A stretch of 32,181 bases of DNA from Sedimenticola sp. (GCA_027030425.1 JALVEW010000098.1:1-32181); one strand, 5' to 3'; numbered from the stretch's first letter, positions 8,141-15,773 are shown. A program made the numbers and translations. The notes: generated from the letters alone by a model not told the origin.

Positions 8141-8776
8141 TCAGTCCAGCATCTTTCTGGCCCGGGCCATTGCCCGCTGCACTTCCTTCCGGCGTCCCTC
8201 ATCCGCCAGGGGACGGTCCGGCCGGGGAGGCGCCGCCATGGCTTTTTTCAGGTACTCCAGGGCCTTTTCAGGCTGGTCGTTTTCCAGCAGGTAGTCCGCG
8301 TAGAAATAGTTGGGATCAATTCCCCGGGGATTGATGCGAAGGGCCTTCTTCAGGTATTGCTCTGCCTTCTCATCATTGCCAAAGGCAATGGGCCAGCCCG
8401 GAACCTGGTAATAGAGGCTGCCCAGGGAGGTATAGACAGAGCCGTTGAGCACATCCGGGTCGATTTTCTCCGCCGCCTCCAGCAGTTTTTTCGCCTCCTT
8501 GACCTTGCCCAGGGCGCCCAAACCGCCGTTCACACCCGCATCCGTGCTCAGCGTAATGGCCAGCCAGACCTTGGGAGCCGCTTCGTCGGGATAGCGTTCC
8601 ACAAGCTGACGCGCCCTGGCCACCAGTTTTTCGAAGGCCTCTTCCTGGTCATCTTCGGGCGTCTGGTAGTTGGCCACCGCCCAGGCATGCTGTATCTCGG
8701 CCAGCTCGGACTGGGGCATGGCGTGGGCCACGGACCCCGCGGCAAGAAACAACGCCGCAACAATCATTTTTTTCAT
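8141..8776 (-). CDS. Exported TPR-repeat protein
   Basis: 211 residues with a signal peptide (MKKMIVAALFLAAGSVAHA, cleavage near residue 19). The rest is helical with TPR-like pairs, for example AEQYLKKALRINPRGIDPNYFYADYLLENDQPEKALEYLKKAM split over roughly residues 138-180, and an earlier KEAKKLLEAAEKIDPDVLNGSVYTSLGSLYYQ-type repeat. TPR proteins are protein-protein or peptide scaffolds; this one should be periplasmic. A GGAGAG-type ribosome binding site lies just upstream. It sits between the oxidase and the dehydrogenase in the operon. A periplasmic scaffold among cytoplasmic enzymes hints that the product, or the signal for the sensor kinase, is at the envelope, but that is inference. Confidence 0.88.
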   Translation of the reverse strand: MKKMIVAALFLAAGSVAHAMPQSELAEIQHAWAVANYQTPEDDQEEAFEKLVARARQLVERYPDEAAPKVWLAITLSTDAGVNGGLGALGKVKEAKKLLEAAEKIDPDVLNGSVYTSLGSLYYQVPGWPIAFGNDEKAEQYLKKALRINPRGIDPNYFYADYLLENDQPEKALEYLKKAMAAPPRPDRPLADEGRRKEVQRAMARARKMLD

Positions 8777-8815
8777 GTCTCTCTCCTCTCAAACAAGTTT
8801 CTTTATCCCTGCCTG

Positions 8816-9463
8816 TCAATTCAGCGGCAGGTTTCTGAACACATCGCCATAAAGGCGGTACATCATGTTTGCCATGTGAATGATGGCTTCGCGGTCGGGT
8901 TCATCCTCCACGCGGTTCATAAGCGTCTCGAAGAACTTCATGTGGCCGATATCCAGGGCGCCATGGGAGCTGAGGTAGCTGAAGGCCGCGTCCGGCAGGC
9001 CCAGGGCCTGCTGTAGCTTTTCCGCCGCCGCCGTGGCCAGGCTCACGCTGGTGCCTTCCAGCACCAGCACCATGCCGAAGAAGCTGACGGGATTGCCCCG
9101 CTGTACGCTGTCCCAGGCATAGGCGACCATGAGTTCGGTACTCGGATGGGGCCGGCTGTTGCGCACGGCTTCCTTGTCCGCCCCGCAGGCGGCAATGTCG
9201 TTGAGAATCCACTCCTGGTGCCCTGTCTCTTCCTCGATGTACTCGGCAACGGCCTCCCGCAGCCATTCCTTTTCCATGGGCAAGCGACTGCCGCACCCCA
9301 TGAGCAGGGGAACAGTGTGCTTGACATGATGGTAGGCCTGGGCAAGAAAGGCGACATAGGTATCCAGGGATACATCCCCTCTCATGCCACGCTGTATGGC
9401 CTCAATGGCAAGAAATTCGTTTCTGGCGGCTTCTGTTTCCGCCAGCAGTCGTTCATAGAACAC
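8816..9463 (-). CDS. Heme-oxygenase-like (TenA/PqqC-fold) iron-dependent oxidase
   Basis: 215 residues, resembling the 'iron-containing redox enzyme' family, which includes heme-oxygenase-like di-iron oxidases. Visible candidate metal ligands, numbered from GTG 9463: H45/H46/H49 (AYHHVKHT), E79-x2-H82 (EEETGHQEW), E136 (VLVLEGTS), and D171-x2-H174 (LDIGHMKFFE). The first position has His where UndA-type enzymes, as I recall, have Glu. I chose the GTG at 9463 because AGAGAG lies 8 bases upstream and the protein then starts MFYERLLAET, typical of the family; an in-frame ATG at 9490 has no such site. The gene overlaps the ligase by 11 bases. Position after an acyl-activating ligase suggests it oxidises an activated or amidated acyl substrate. 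Confidence 0.85.
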   Translation of the reverse strand: MFYERLLAETEAARNEFLAIEAIQRGMRGDVSLDTYVAFLAQAYHHVKHTVPLLMGCGSRLPMEKEWLREAVAEYIEEETGHQEWILNDIAACGADKEAVRNSRPHPSTELMVAYAWDSVQRGNPVSFFGMVLVLEGTSVSLATAAAEKLQQALGLPDAAFSYLSSHGALDIGHMKFFETLMNRVEDEPDREAIIHMANMMYRLYGDVFRNLPLN

Positions 9464-10940
9464 GGGTATTCTCTCTGTTGTAAAGGGCATCGAGGCGATG
9501 CCGGTAGTATCGGTAGATTTCTTCCCGGCGCGGCCGCCCGTTCGCCGTGGCCTGACCATTGAACAAGGTGAAGGCTTCATCGGCGAGTATGTATTCCAGC
9601 ACCCGCGCATAATCGGGGAGGCGGGAATTGACCCGCTCCACGGCCTGCCTGACCGCATCCGGCTCGGCATGGGGCGCGGAATGCAGCACGGCGGCCAGCC
9701 AGGGCCTGCCGTCACCGAACACCGCCGCCTGGGAAATTTCCGGCTCCGCCGCCAGTTCCGCTTCCGGCCATTCCGGTGACACATTGCGGCCATAGGCGGT
9801 AATGACCAGGCTCTTCTTCCGCCCCAAGACGTGAAGAAAGCCGTCTTCATCCAGGCGGCCCAGATCACCCGTGGGAAGGAAATCATCGGGGTTCCAGTCT
9901 TCCTGGTGCAGATATCCCCTGAACAGGGCGCCGCGCACCAGGATTTCTCCATCATCGGCGATGCGCAGCTCGCAGTGCGGCAGGACCTTCCCCACGGAAC
10001 TGTCCCGGCTCGCCGCCGGGCTGTTCATGGCCACCACGGAACAGGCTTCCGACAGGCCGTAGCCCTGGTACACCGGCACGCCCAGGGACCTTGCCTCACG
10101 CACCTGAGCGGCAGACAGCATGGCGCCACCGACAGCCACGAAGCGGAAGCTGTCGGGAAGCTGCCCTGCCCTGGCCAGCCCCGTCAGCAGCTTGAGCAGC
10201 TGTGGCGGAACGATTACCGCGCTGGGCCGCAGCTGCGCCAGGGTTGCGGACAAGCGCGCCGCGTCCAGGCGCCCGGAGCCCTCCAGTCCCAGGCTCCGCG
10301 GTGAGGGCAGGAGCATGGTCGCCCCCGCCAGCATGGGCACATAAAGGGAGCCGATGTTCTCCAGCAGGATGGACAACGGCAGCAGGGCCAGGGCCCTGTC
10401 CTCCGCGCACGCCAGGGACCAGCGGCACAGGGAGTCGGCAACGGTTTCCATGGCATCCAGGCCAAGGCGCACTCCCCGGGGCCTGCCCGTGGTGCCCGAG
10501 GTGTAGGTTATCTTTTCAGCGCCCCGCCTTTCCCTTTCGGGGCGGGCCCGCCGACGGGCCAGAATCAGGGATAATCCCGCCAGGGAAATATCCCGGGAAT
10601 GCCAGCCTGTGCCAAGGGATTCAACCAGGCCGGCATCATCGGTGATGAGGGCATCGACCTCCGCATCATCCAGGACATGGCGCTGCTGCTCCGCGCTGAA
10701 GAAGCCTGGCACGGGCACACAGGTGATTCCCATGCGCAGCGCCGCGACATCGGCAACCACCCATGCCGGAGAGTTGTCCAGGAGCAACCCCAGGCAGGTG
10801 AGGTTCCCAAGGGATTCGGCCAGCTCCAGGCTCGCCGCTTCCAGAGTCTGCCATGACAAACGCAGCTCATCCCCCTGTACGGCCAGTTCATGGGGACGCT
10901 GCCTGGCGTGGGCGGCCAGTGCGCGGAGTATCCTGCTCAT
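9453..10940 (-). CDS. AMP-dependent acyl ligase/synthetase (ANL superfamily)
   Basis: 495 residues. ANL core motifs are present in order: A3 TYTSGTTGRPRGV (about 145-157), A5-like YQGYGLSEACSV, A7 PTGDLGRLDEDGF and A8 GRKKSLVITAYGRNVSPEW. The enzyme should activate a carboxylic acid as acyl-AMP and pass it to CoA or another acceptor. Near the C-terminus the A10 motif reads TANGRPRRE, so the usual catalytic Lys of NGK is Arg469. The C-terminal domain looks compact. The start ATG overlaps the stop of the hemolysin-family gene (ATGA), and the end overlaps the oxidase gene. I infer that it supplies the activated acyl group for the operon's pathway; the acid itself cannot be predicted. Confidence 0.9.
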   Translation of the reverse strand: MSRILRALAAHARQRPHELAVQGDELRLSWQTLEAASLELAESLGNLTCLGLLLDNSPAWVVADVAALRMGITCVPVPGFFSAEQQRHVLDDAEVDALITDDAGLVESLGTGWHSRDISLAGLSLILARRRARPERERRGAEKITYTSGTTGRPRGVRLGLDAMETVADSLCRWSLACAEDRALALLPLSILLENIGSLYVPMLAGATMLLPSPRSLGLEGSGRLDAARLSATLAQLRPSAVIVPPQLLKLLTGLARAGQLPDSFRFVAVGGAMLSAAQVREARSLGVPVYQGYGLSEACSVVAMNSPAASRDSSVGKVLPHCELRIADDGEILVRGALFRGYLHQEDWNPDDFLPTGDLGRLDEDGFLHVLGRKKSLVITAYGRNVSPEWPEAELAAEPEISQAAVFGDGRPWLAAVLHSAPHAEPDAVRQAVERVNSRLPDYARVLEYILADEAFTLFNGQATANGRPRREEIYRYYRHRLDALYNRENTRVL

Positions 10941-11584
10941 GCGCTATGGTCCCTGAGGTGGCAGCCGTGGGTTTCTCCCAGAACGAGGGCCTTTTCCCAG
11001 GTCTGGCGCAGTTGATCGCTGGAACAGAGGCTCTCCCGGAAGGCGTGGTAACCAACCACAATCTTGCCCACGCAGACCTGGGGACCGCATTCGTAGTATG
11101 CTCCCCAGTCCTGGGCCAGCTCTGCGGGCAACGACGCTTGCCGGGCATCCGCGAGGTACTTCAGGGGCAGGCCCATGCGCCTGAAACTGTTGCGCAACAG
11201 GGGGGTGATGGTGATAAGCACCCGGGAAAAACCCGCGCCGTGCAGAAATGCCGTGACTGCTGCGATTATCCAGCGGATTTCCCCGCTCTTGCGGGTGGCC
11301 AGATTGCCCACTTCCACCACCTCCTCGCGGGGAACACCCAACAATTTCTCCACCCTGTCCGGCAGGTAGTGTTCGGCAAAGAAACGATGGCTGCCGGAAC
11401 GGATACCGGCAATGGCACGGTATTCTCCATCCTTTCCCCGGATGCCGAGCATCCAGGGGTAGAAAGCGGAGAGCCGTGCGCCGTAGCTCTGTTCGAAGAC
11501 CCGCCGCACCATGGCCTCGGCCCTGGCACGATGGGGATGAGCGGCATCCATGAGCACAATCTCCTGTTCAGCCATGACGGTCAT
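10937..11584 (-). CDS. Thermostable hemolysin (T_hemolysin) family protein, acyltransferase-like
   Basis: About 215 residues from ATG 11584. The sequence (HPHRARAEAMVRRVFEQSYGA, FYPWMLGIRGKDGEYRAIAG, RFFAEHYLPDRVEKLLG, VVEVGNLATRKSGEIRW, LLRNSFRRMGLPLKYLADA) matches what I remember of the family named after the Vibrio delta-type thermostable hemolysin. The layout (AEHYL near mid-protein, then a VVEVGNLA strand) recalls GNAT-fold N-acyltransferases and autoinducer synthases, so an acyl-transfer role is more likely than pore formation. No signal peptide is seen. In-frame starts also exist at 11665, 11641 and 11575; none has a clear ribosome site, and 11665 lies too close to the putative operator. 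It is the first gene of the operon. Confidence 0.82.
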   Translation of the reverse strand: MTVMAEQEIVLMDAAHPHRARAEAMVRRVFEQSYGARLSAFYPWMLGIRGKDGEYRAIAGIRSGSHRFFAEHYLPDRVEKLLGVPREEVVEVGNLATRKSGEIRWIIAAVTAFLHGAGFSRVLITITPLLRNSFRRMGLPLKYLADARQASLPAELAQDWGAYYECGPQVCVGKIVVGYHAFRESLCSSDQLRQTWEKALVLGETHGCHLRDHSA

Positions 11585-11687
11585 ACATGGCTGGCGGAGA
11601 TTCGGCCGATTTGCGGGACGGGATAGGGGAGAACAAGGCATGATCACTGTCGGCAGATTTTTCATGGCGACAGTGTGCCAAGGCTTC

Positions 11688-11704
11688 CTTAACGGATTCT
11701 TAAC
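11688..11704 (-). promoter_or_regulatory. Candidate binding site for the operon's QseB/PmrA-like regulator
   Basis: CTTAAC-GGATT-CTTAAC on the plus strand, that is GTTAAG-N5-GTTAAG in the direction of the operon: two identical hexamers spaced 11 bases apart, the geometry of PmrA/QseB-type sites. It lies 104 bases before the chosen first start codon. No convincing -10 was found. Confidence 0.55.
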
Positions 11705-11751
11705 AATCAGGACGAAAACACCTGATTGGTGGAAACCCCTGGCGGTTTGTC

Positions 11752-11776
11752 GAAAAAGTCTCCCCGGGACTTTTTC
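11752..11776 (-). terminator. Terminator-like hairpin downstream of dcd
   Basis: Perfect 9-base arms GAAAAAGTC (11752-11760) and GACTTTTTC (11768-11776) around a 7-base loop. The A/T tract at the outer ends of the arms would let it work in either direction. It lies beyond the dcd stop and upstream of the hemolysin-family operon promoter. Confidence 0.6.
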
Positions 11777-11780
11777 AACC

Positions 11781-11812
11781 AGGAAAGCGGGAAACGCCGT
11801 TTCCCGTTTCCT
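11781..11812. terminator. Second stem-loop just downstream of dcd
   Basis: AGGAAA-(G)-CGGGAAAC pairs with GTTTCCCG-TTTCCT around a GCC loop (14 paired bases with one bulge). It is stable but has only a weak T-run, and may act together with the hairpin at 11752-11776 to end dcd transcription. Confidence 0.5.
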
Positions 11813-11828
11813 GCGTTTTCAGCAGCAC

Positions 11829-12395
11829 TCAGGCCTTGGGCAGCGTCACACCCCGCTGCTTCTGGTACTTGCCGCCTCGATCCTTGTAAGAAGTCTCGCA
11901 GACGTCATCGGACTCAAAGAACAGCATCTGCGCCACGCCTTCATTGGCATAGATCTTCGCGGGCAGGGGTGTGGTGTTGGAGAACTCCAGGGTCACATGC
12001 CCTTCCCATTCAGGCTCCAGGGGGGTTACGTTCACGATGATGCCGCAGCGGGCATAGGTGGACTTGCCCAGGCAGATAGTCAGCACACTGCGGGGAATGC
12101 GGAAATATTCCACGGTGCGGGCCAGGGCAAAGGAGTTGGGAGGAATGATGCAGACATCGGATTGCACATCCACGAAACTGCTGTCGTCGAAATTCTTGGG
12201 GTCCACCACCGCGGAATTGATATTGGTGAATATCTTGAACTCGTCGGCGCAACGCACATCATAGCCATAGCTGGACGTGCCATAGGAAATCATGCGTCCG
12301 TGGTTCCCCTCGCGCATCTGCCCCGGCTCAAAAGGCTCGATCATGCCTTCTTCCTCGGCCATGCGCCGAATCCACTTGTCTGACTTTATGCTCAT
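11829..12395 (-). CDS. dcd: dCTP deaminase
   Basis: 188 residues, close to the length of E. coli Dcd. The enzyme deaminates dCTP to dUTP, which feeds dTMP synthesis. Family segments are clear: [99 protein letters not shown] in successive blocks (the Glu of the [12 protein letters not shown] region being catalytic), and a C-terminal [17 protein letters not shown] tail. It is a single gene transcribed to the left, followed by two hairpins. A TATACT at 12438-12433 (minus strand) could be its -10. Confidence 0.97.
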   Translation of the reverse strand: MSIKSDKWIRRMAEEEGMIEPFEPGQMREGNHGRMISYGTSSYGYDVRCADEFKIFTNINSAVVDPKNFDDSSFVDVQSDVCIIPPNSFALARTVEYFRIPRSVLTICLGKSTYARCGIIVNVTPLEPEWEGHVTLEFSNTTPLPAKIYANEGVAQMLFFESDDVCETSYKDRGGKYQKQRGVTLPKA

Positions 12396-12701
12396 TGGTG
12401 CTGGATCACTCTGGTAAGTCTAGGCTGGCGAAAGTATATAGCATTGACAATGGATACCACACCCACTGTCCTCCCTCACCCTGACCATCTCTCCCAAGGG
12501 GGATGTCGTAAAAGCCCTTCCCTGGGCTTTCACGACTCGAAAGATGCATCCCTGTATCCCGGGGAAGAGAGCCCCCTGCCATGATCCGGTGTGAGTTCAT
12601 GAATCATGCCAGGTCAGCGATGAAACAATGAGGCCTGAACATAGCGCACCCCAGACAAAAAGGTCATAATCAACCCTTGTCTCCTTTCACCAGAAACGCT
12701 C
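12396..12701. other. Intergenic region with a decayed repeat hairpin
   Basis: Divergent space between dcd and the exported protein gene. It holds a CCCTCACCCT-type repeat (12473-12536), described separately. A 64-codon frame here (12406-12600, minus) looks like chance. No RNA gene is seen. Confidence 0.5.
12473..12536. repeat. CCCTCACCCT hairpin element, degenerate copy 1
   Basis: Starts CCCTCACCCTGACC, then a strong hairpin: 13-base arms at 12505-12517 and 12524-12536 with one mismatch and a 6-base loop. Its first ~40 bases match the reverse complement of the element at 30678-30746. Confidence 0.55.
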
Positions 12702-13076
12702 ATGCAACAGCCAGCAGGAACAAATTTACAAAGGATCTCCCGGGGACGGAACAGAATTTCCCGAACTTCCACCCTGGCTTTCATACTGCTTGCGTCGTTC
12801 TCCAGCATGTCCCTGGCCGCGGACAATGACCGGGAACAAACCCAGCGGAAACTCGACGCTGCCTGTGAACAGGCCCGGGAAACACGCATTGCGCCCTTGC
12901 GCCAGAAAAAAATCGAAGCCTGCGTACAAAGTGGAGAGCGTGAGAGCCGCGAGGCCTGCGAGACGGAATACAGCCATTTCGGGCAACGCGCCGGCAAGCG
13001 GCCTGCCATGTTCTACGACATCCCGGAGTGCGTCAAAGCCTTCGAATTCCAGAACAGTTATCGCCAGACTGACTGA
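12702..13076 (+). CDS. Small exported protein with conserved-looking cysteines, unknown function
   Basis: 124 residues. A long, Arg-rich N-region (MQQPAGTNLQRISRGRNRISR) precedes a hydrophobic core (TLAFILLASFSSMSLA) with a likely cleavage after SLA near residue 39. The mature part is charged and helical, with four Cys spaced over the chain (LDAACEQ, IEACVQS, REACETEY, IPECVKA), suggesting disulphides in the periplasm. I do not recognise the family. No clear ribosome binding site is visible; an internal start could shorten the N-region. The next gene begins 52 bases downstream, so the two may be co-transcribed. Confidence 0.65.
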   Translation: MQQPAGTNLQRISRGRNRISRTSTLAFILLASFSSMSLAADNDREQTQRKLDAACEQARETRIAPLRQKKIEACVQSGERESREACETEYSHFGQRAGKRPAMFYDIPECVKAFEFQNSYRQTD

Positions 13077-13128
13077 TCCCGTTTTCCGTTTCGGACCGCA
13101 TTTCATCACACAACCAGGAAAACACCCT

Positions 13129-13710
13129 ATGGAACCCACATCGTCCTTCCTGCAATCCATCAGGAAAGCCCGTAGTTACGGCATTGGCGAGTTTCTCGAA
13201 ATCATCGGCGAACTTTCCCAGGAGAGCACCAAGAAAGGCCTGCTGGGCCGCAAGACCAAGGAGCTGATCACCTTCGGTATCGCGCTGCACAAGCAGTGTG
13301 AGCGCTGCATCCACATTCATGCAGACGATGCCAAGCGGGTAGGCGCCAGTGAGGCGGAACTGGAGCAGGTTCGCCGGATCGCCCTGTTCATGCGATCCAC
13401 TCCTGGCAAGGATGAGCATTTGTGGAAATCCTGGAAGCTGTCCTGGAAGCATTTCGTCCTGGCCAAGGGCGCGATCAAACACCGTAACCGGGAGCTTGTC
13501 GCCCTCGGCATATCCATCGTCATGCAGCACGGAAAGCACATACGTCTACATGTTCGCTCCGCTCTGGAGCTGGGCCACGAAGCAGCGGCTGTCGTCGAGG
13601 TCATGCCCATTGCCCTGCTGATGGACGGGGCGCCCGCCCTGTCGCAAATCCCCCGCCTGGTCAAAGCCCTGGAAAAATCGGAAAAATCAGTATTGGAGGC
13701 CAACAGGTGA
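13129..13710 (+). CDS. Carboxymuconolactone decarboxylase / AhpD-like protein
   Basis: 193 residues from ATG 13129, with AGGA well spaced upstream. An alkylhydroperoxidase-like core is seen: KTKELITFGIALHKQCERCIHIHADDAKRVGAS, shown here in parts, with C57-x2-C60 and H64, the redox motif of the AhpD/CMD fold. A second, similar half (RELVALGISIVMQHGKHIRLHV, then ALELGHEAAAVVEVM) lacks both Cys, so the protein seems to be a duplicated domain with one degenerate half. It could be a thiol peroxidase component or a structural relative. The GTG start of the M32 carboxypeptidase gene overlaps its stop (GTGA), so the two are translationally coupled. Confidence 0.85.
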   Translation: MEPTSSFLQSIRKARSYGIGEFLEIIGELSQESTKKGLLGRKTKELITFGIALHKQCERCIHIHADDAKRVGASEAELEQVRRIALFMRSTPGKDEHLWKSWKLSWKHFVLAKGAIKHRNRELVALGISIVMQHGKHIRLHVRSALELGHEAAAVVEVMPIALLMDGAPALSQIPRLVKALEKSEKSVLEANR

Positions 13711-15218
13711 ACGAAAACCCCGCATACGAAAGGCTGGAAGCCCTGTTCAGCAAAATCAACAATCTCACTCACCTGGCCTCCATGGCGCACTGGGATGCGG
13801 CCACCATGATGCCAGCCGGCGGCAGCGAGGCCAGGGGTCAGGCACTGGCCGAAGTAACGGCCCTCATCAACGAACTGGTCAGCGCCGGCGAAACCGGCGA
13901 GCTCATCGAGAAAGCGGAACAGGACAGAGATCTGCTGTCGGACTGGCAACAGGCCAACCTGCGTGAAATGCGCCGCCAGTGGTTCAACGCCAGCTGCGTC
14001 AGCTCCGAACTGGTCAAGGCCCAGGCCATTGCCAGTTCCCGCTGCGAGAATGCCTGGCGCAAGCTGCGTGCGGAAAACAACTGGCGGGATTTCCAGCCTC
14101 TGCTCTCGGAAGTCATTGATCTCACGCGGGAGCAGGCCGCCATGCGCAGCGAAGCCTCCGGGCTCTCTCCCTACGACAGCCTGCTGGACCTTTATGAACC
14201 GGGCCAGACCAGCAGCAACATCGACAGGATTTTTTCACGGCTCAAGGCATTTCTCCCGTCTTTCGTGGAAGAAACCGTGCAGCGGCAGAAAGGAGAATCA
14301 GTGATTCGCCCCGCCGGAAGCTTTCCCGAAAAAAGCCAGAAGGCCCTGGCTCTGGAACTCATGGAAGCCATCGGCTTCGACTTCAAACACGGCCGTCTGG
14401 ATACCAGCCATCATCCTTTTTGTGGCGGCGTTCCCGACGATGTGCGCATCACCACCCGCTACAACGAGGATGATTTCAGCGAGAGCCTGATGGGCGTACT
14501 GCACGAGACCGGCCATGCCAAGTACGAACAGGGGCTCCCCCGGGAATGGCGCGCCCAGCCCGTGGGCAAGGCCAGGGGAATGGGCATACACGAAAGCCAG
14601 AGCCTGTTCCAGGAAATGCAGGTTTGCCGCAGTCTGTCTTTTCTGCGCTTCGCCGCCCCCCTCATGCGCAGGCATCTCAACAATGGCGAAACACCTGCCG
14701 CCTGCTGGCAGCCTGAAAACCTGTTCCGTCTCAACAACAGAGTGGAACCCGGCTATATTCGCGTCAACGCCGACGAGGCCACTTATCCCCTGCACGTGAT
14801 TCTCCGCTACGAGCTGGAAAAAGACCTGATCGAAGGAAAACTGAGTGTCTCGGACATTCCGGAAGCCTGGGACCAGAAAATGCGGGACTACCTGGGGCTG
14901 TCAACCGGGGACAACCATCGTGACGGCTGCATGCAGGACATTCACTGGACCCACGGCCTGCTGGGCTATTTCCCCACCTATACCCTGGGCGCCATGAACG
15001 CTGCCCAGCTGTACCGGGCAGCGCGCAAAACCATCCCCGGCCTGGAGAAACAGATTGCCCGGGGAGAGTTTGAGGCATTGAACCAGTGGCAATCGGAAGC
15101 CGTCTGGTCATGGGGAAGCTACTACAGCATTGATGAACTCATGCGCCAGGCCACCGGGGAAGCCCTGAATCCTGACTATTTCATTGAGCATCTGAAGCAG
15201 CGTTTTGCTCCGGCATGA
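13707..15218 (+). CDS. Carboxypeptidase Taq-type metallopeptidase (M32 family)
   Basis: 503 residues, the normal length for M32 carboxypeptidases, which remove C-terminal residues from peptides in the cytoplasm with a metal ion. The zinc site is H266-E-T-G-H270, with the third ligand E296 in the GIHESQS motif. Other family blocks are DVRITTRYNEDDF, RVEPGYIRVNADEATYPLH, GCMQDIHWTHGLLGYFPTYTLG and a WQSEAVWSWGSYYSIDELM tail. The start is GTG 13707 with GGAGG 8 bases upstream, overlapping the AhpD-like gene by 4 bases. The 3' end overlaps the convergent small gene at 15181 by 38 bases. Confidence 0.95.
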   Translation: MNENPAYERLEALFSKINNLTHLASMAHWDAATMMPAGGSEARGQALAEVTALINELVSAGETGELIEKAEQDRDLLSDWQQANLREMRRQWFNASCVSSELVKAQAIASSRCENAWRKLRAENNWRDFQPLLSEVIDLTREQAAMRSEASGLSPYDSLLDLYEPGQTSSNIDRIFSRLKAFLPSFVEETVQRQKGESVIRPAGSFPEKSQKALALELMEAIGFDFKHGRLDTSHHPFCGGVPDDVRITTRYNEDDFSESLMGVLHETGHAKYEQGLPREWRAQPVGKARGMGIHESQSLFQEMQVCRSLSFLRFAAPLMRRHLNNGETPAACWQPENLFRLNNRVEPGYIRVNADEATYPLHVILRYELEKDLIEGKLSVSDIPEAWDQKMRDYLGLSTGDNHRDGCMQDIHWTHGLLGYFPTYTLGAMNAAQLYRAARKTIPGLEKQIARGEFEALNQWQSEAVWSWGSYYSIDELMRQATGEALNPDYFIEHLKQRFAPA

Positions 15219-15507
15219 GAACGGGCAGGCCGTTCTTCTCCAGCGCCCGATGCACCTTGCGCGCCGTGCGCGCGAGACGGCTCAACTCCGCCAGGCCCGG
15301 TTTTTCCCCGGCATCCAGGCGCGCCTCCCAGTCATCCAGTTCCGCGGCCATGAACTCCAGCAGTTTCATGGAACAGCTCCTGCACTCATCCGCGCAAACC
15401 TGTGCTTCCGGCATGTCGAAAGGAATAGCAGTACGCACCTGTGCGATGAGATCACGCATGGCATCGGTGGTCGAAGGTTTGCGGCCGGCTGTGGACATCT
15501 TGGACAT
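15181..15507 (-). CDS. Small cysteine-motif protein of unknown function
   Basis: 108 residues from ATG 15507 (a second in-frame ATG follows at 15498). The open frame continues upstream to 15603, but that part runs through the repeat element at 15563-15664 and reads as low-complexity Pro/His, so I exclude it. The protein is helical and charged with C-x3-C-x2-C (VCADECRSCSMKLLEFMAAELDDW, in parts) near the middle, which might bind a metal. I do not recognise the family. Its last 38 bases overlap the M32 carboxypeptidase gene on the other strand. No clear Shine-Dalgarno sequence is seen before either ATG. Confidence 0.6.
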   Translation of the reverse strand: MSKMSTAGRKPSTTDAMRDLIAQVRTAIPFDMPEAQVCADECRSCSMKLLEFMAAELDDWEARLDAGEKPGLAELSRLARTARKVHRALEKNGLPVLMPEQNAASDAQ

Positions 15508-15562
15508 TGGCTGTAGACGAATAATGCGATGATACCGGAATTCAACATCCGGCTGGATGGGC

Positions 15563-15664
15563 GGGGTCGGAGTCAAATGGGGAGGATGTTGGGAAGATCC
15601 CATGGCATGGAACAGTTTGATCCCGTTTCATGTAACAGTTTGGGTGGAATTTGACTCCGACCCC
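15563..15664. repeat. 102-bp element with GGGGTCGGAGTC inverted ends, copy A
   Basis: Perfect 16-base inverted ends: GGGGTCGGAGTCAAAT (15563-15578) and ATTTGACTCCGACCCC (15649-15664). The interior (AACAGTTTGATCCCGT, GTGGAATTTG) closely matches copy C at 30546-30647. It has no coding capacity and looks like a non-autonomous miniature element or REP-type doublet. Confidence 0.85.
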
Positions 15665-15667
15665 TTT

Positions 15668-15730
15668 GCAAATCCGCACCTGGCCGCCGGTCCCGGCACG
15701 ATCATCACGTTCCCGGGTGAAATATTCGGG
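15668..15730. repeat. 63-bp intergenic repeat, copy 1
   Basis: Starts GCAAATCCGCACCTG and ends GTGAAATATTCGGG. It is nearly identical to 31529-31591, differing at a handful of positions. It directly follows the GGGGTCGGAGTC element. Function unknown. Confidence 0.75.
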
Positions 15731-15745
15731 CTGGTTACTCAGCTC

Positions 15746-15773
15746 TTGAACTGGGCGACAGATGGGCTATCAT
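15746..15773 (+). promoter_or_regulatory. Candidate promoter of the carbonic anhydrase gene
   Basis: TTGAAC (15746-15751), a 16-base spacer, and TATCAT (15768-15773), 58 bases before the chosen GTG start. It lies just beyond the two repeat elements. Confidence 0.4.

Noticed and set aside
8069..9016. 315-codon plus-strand frame opposite the SDR, TPR and oxidase genes
   Set aside because: Antisense to three well-supported genes, no ribosome site and no recognisable protein pattern.
10937..11584. Secreted pore-forming hemolysin
   Set aside because: No signal peptide, and the biosynthetic neighbours and acyltransferase-like layout argue against a toxin; the family name is historical.
12406..12600. 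64-codon minus-strand frame upstream of dcd
   Set aside because: It covers the repeat hairpin and has no family pattern or ribosome site.
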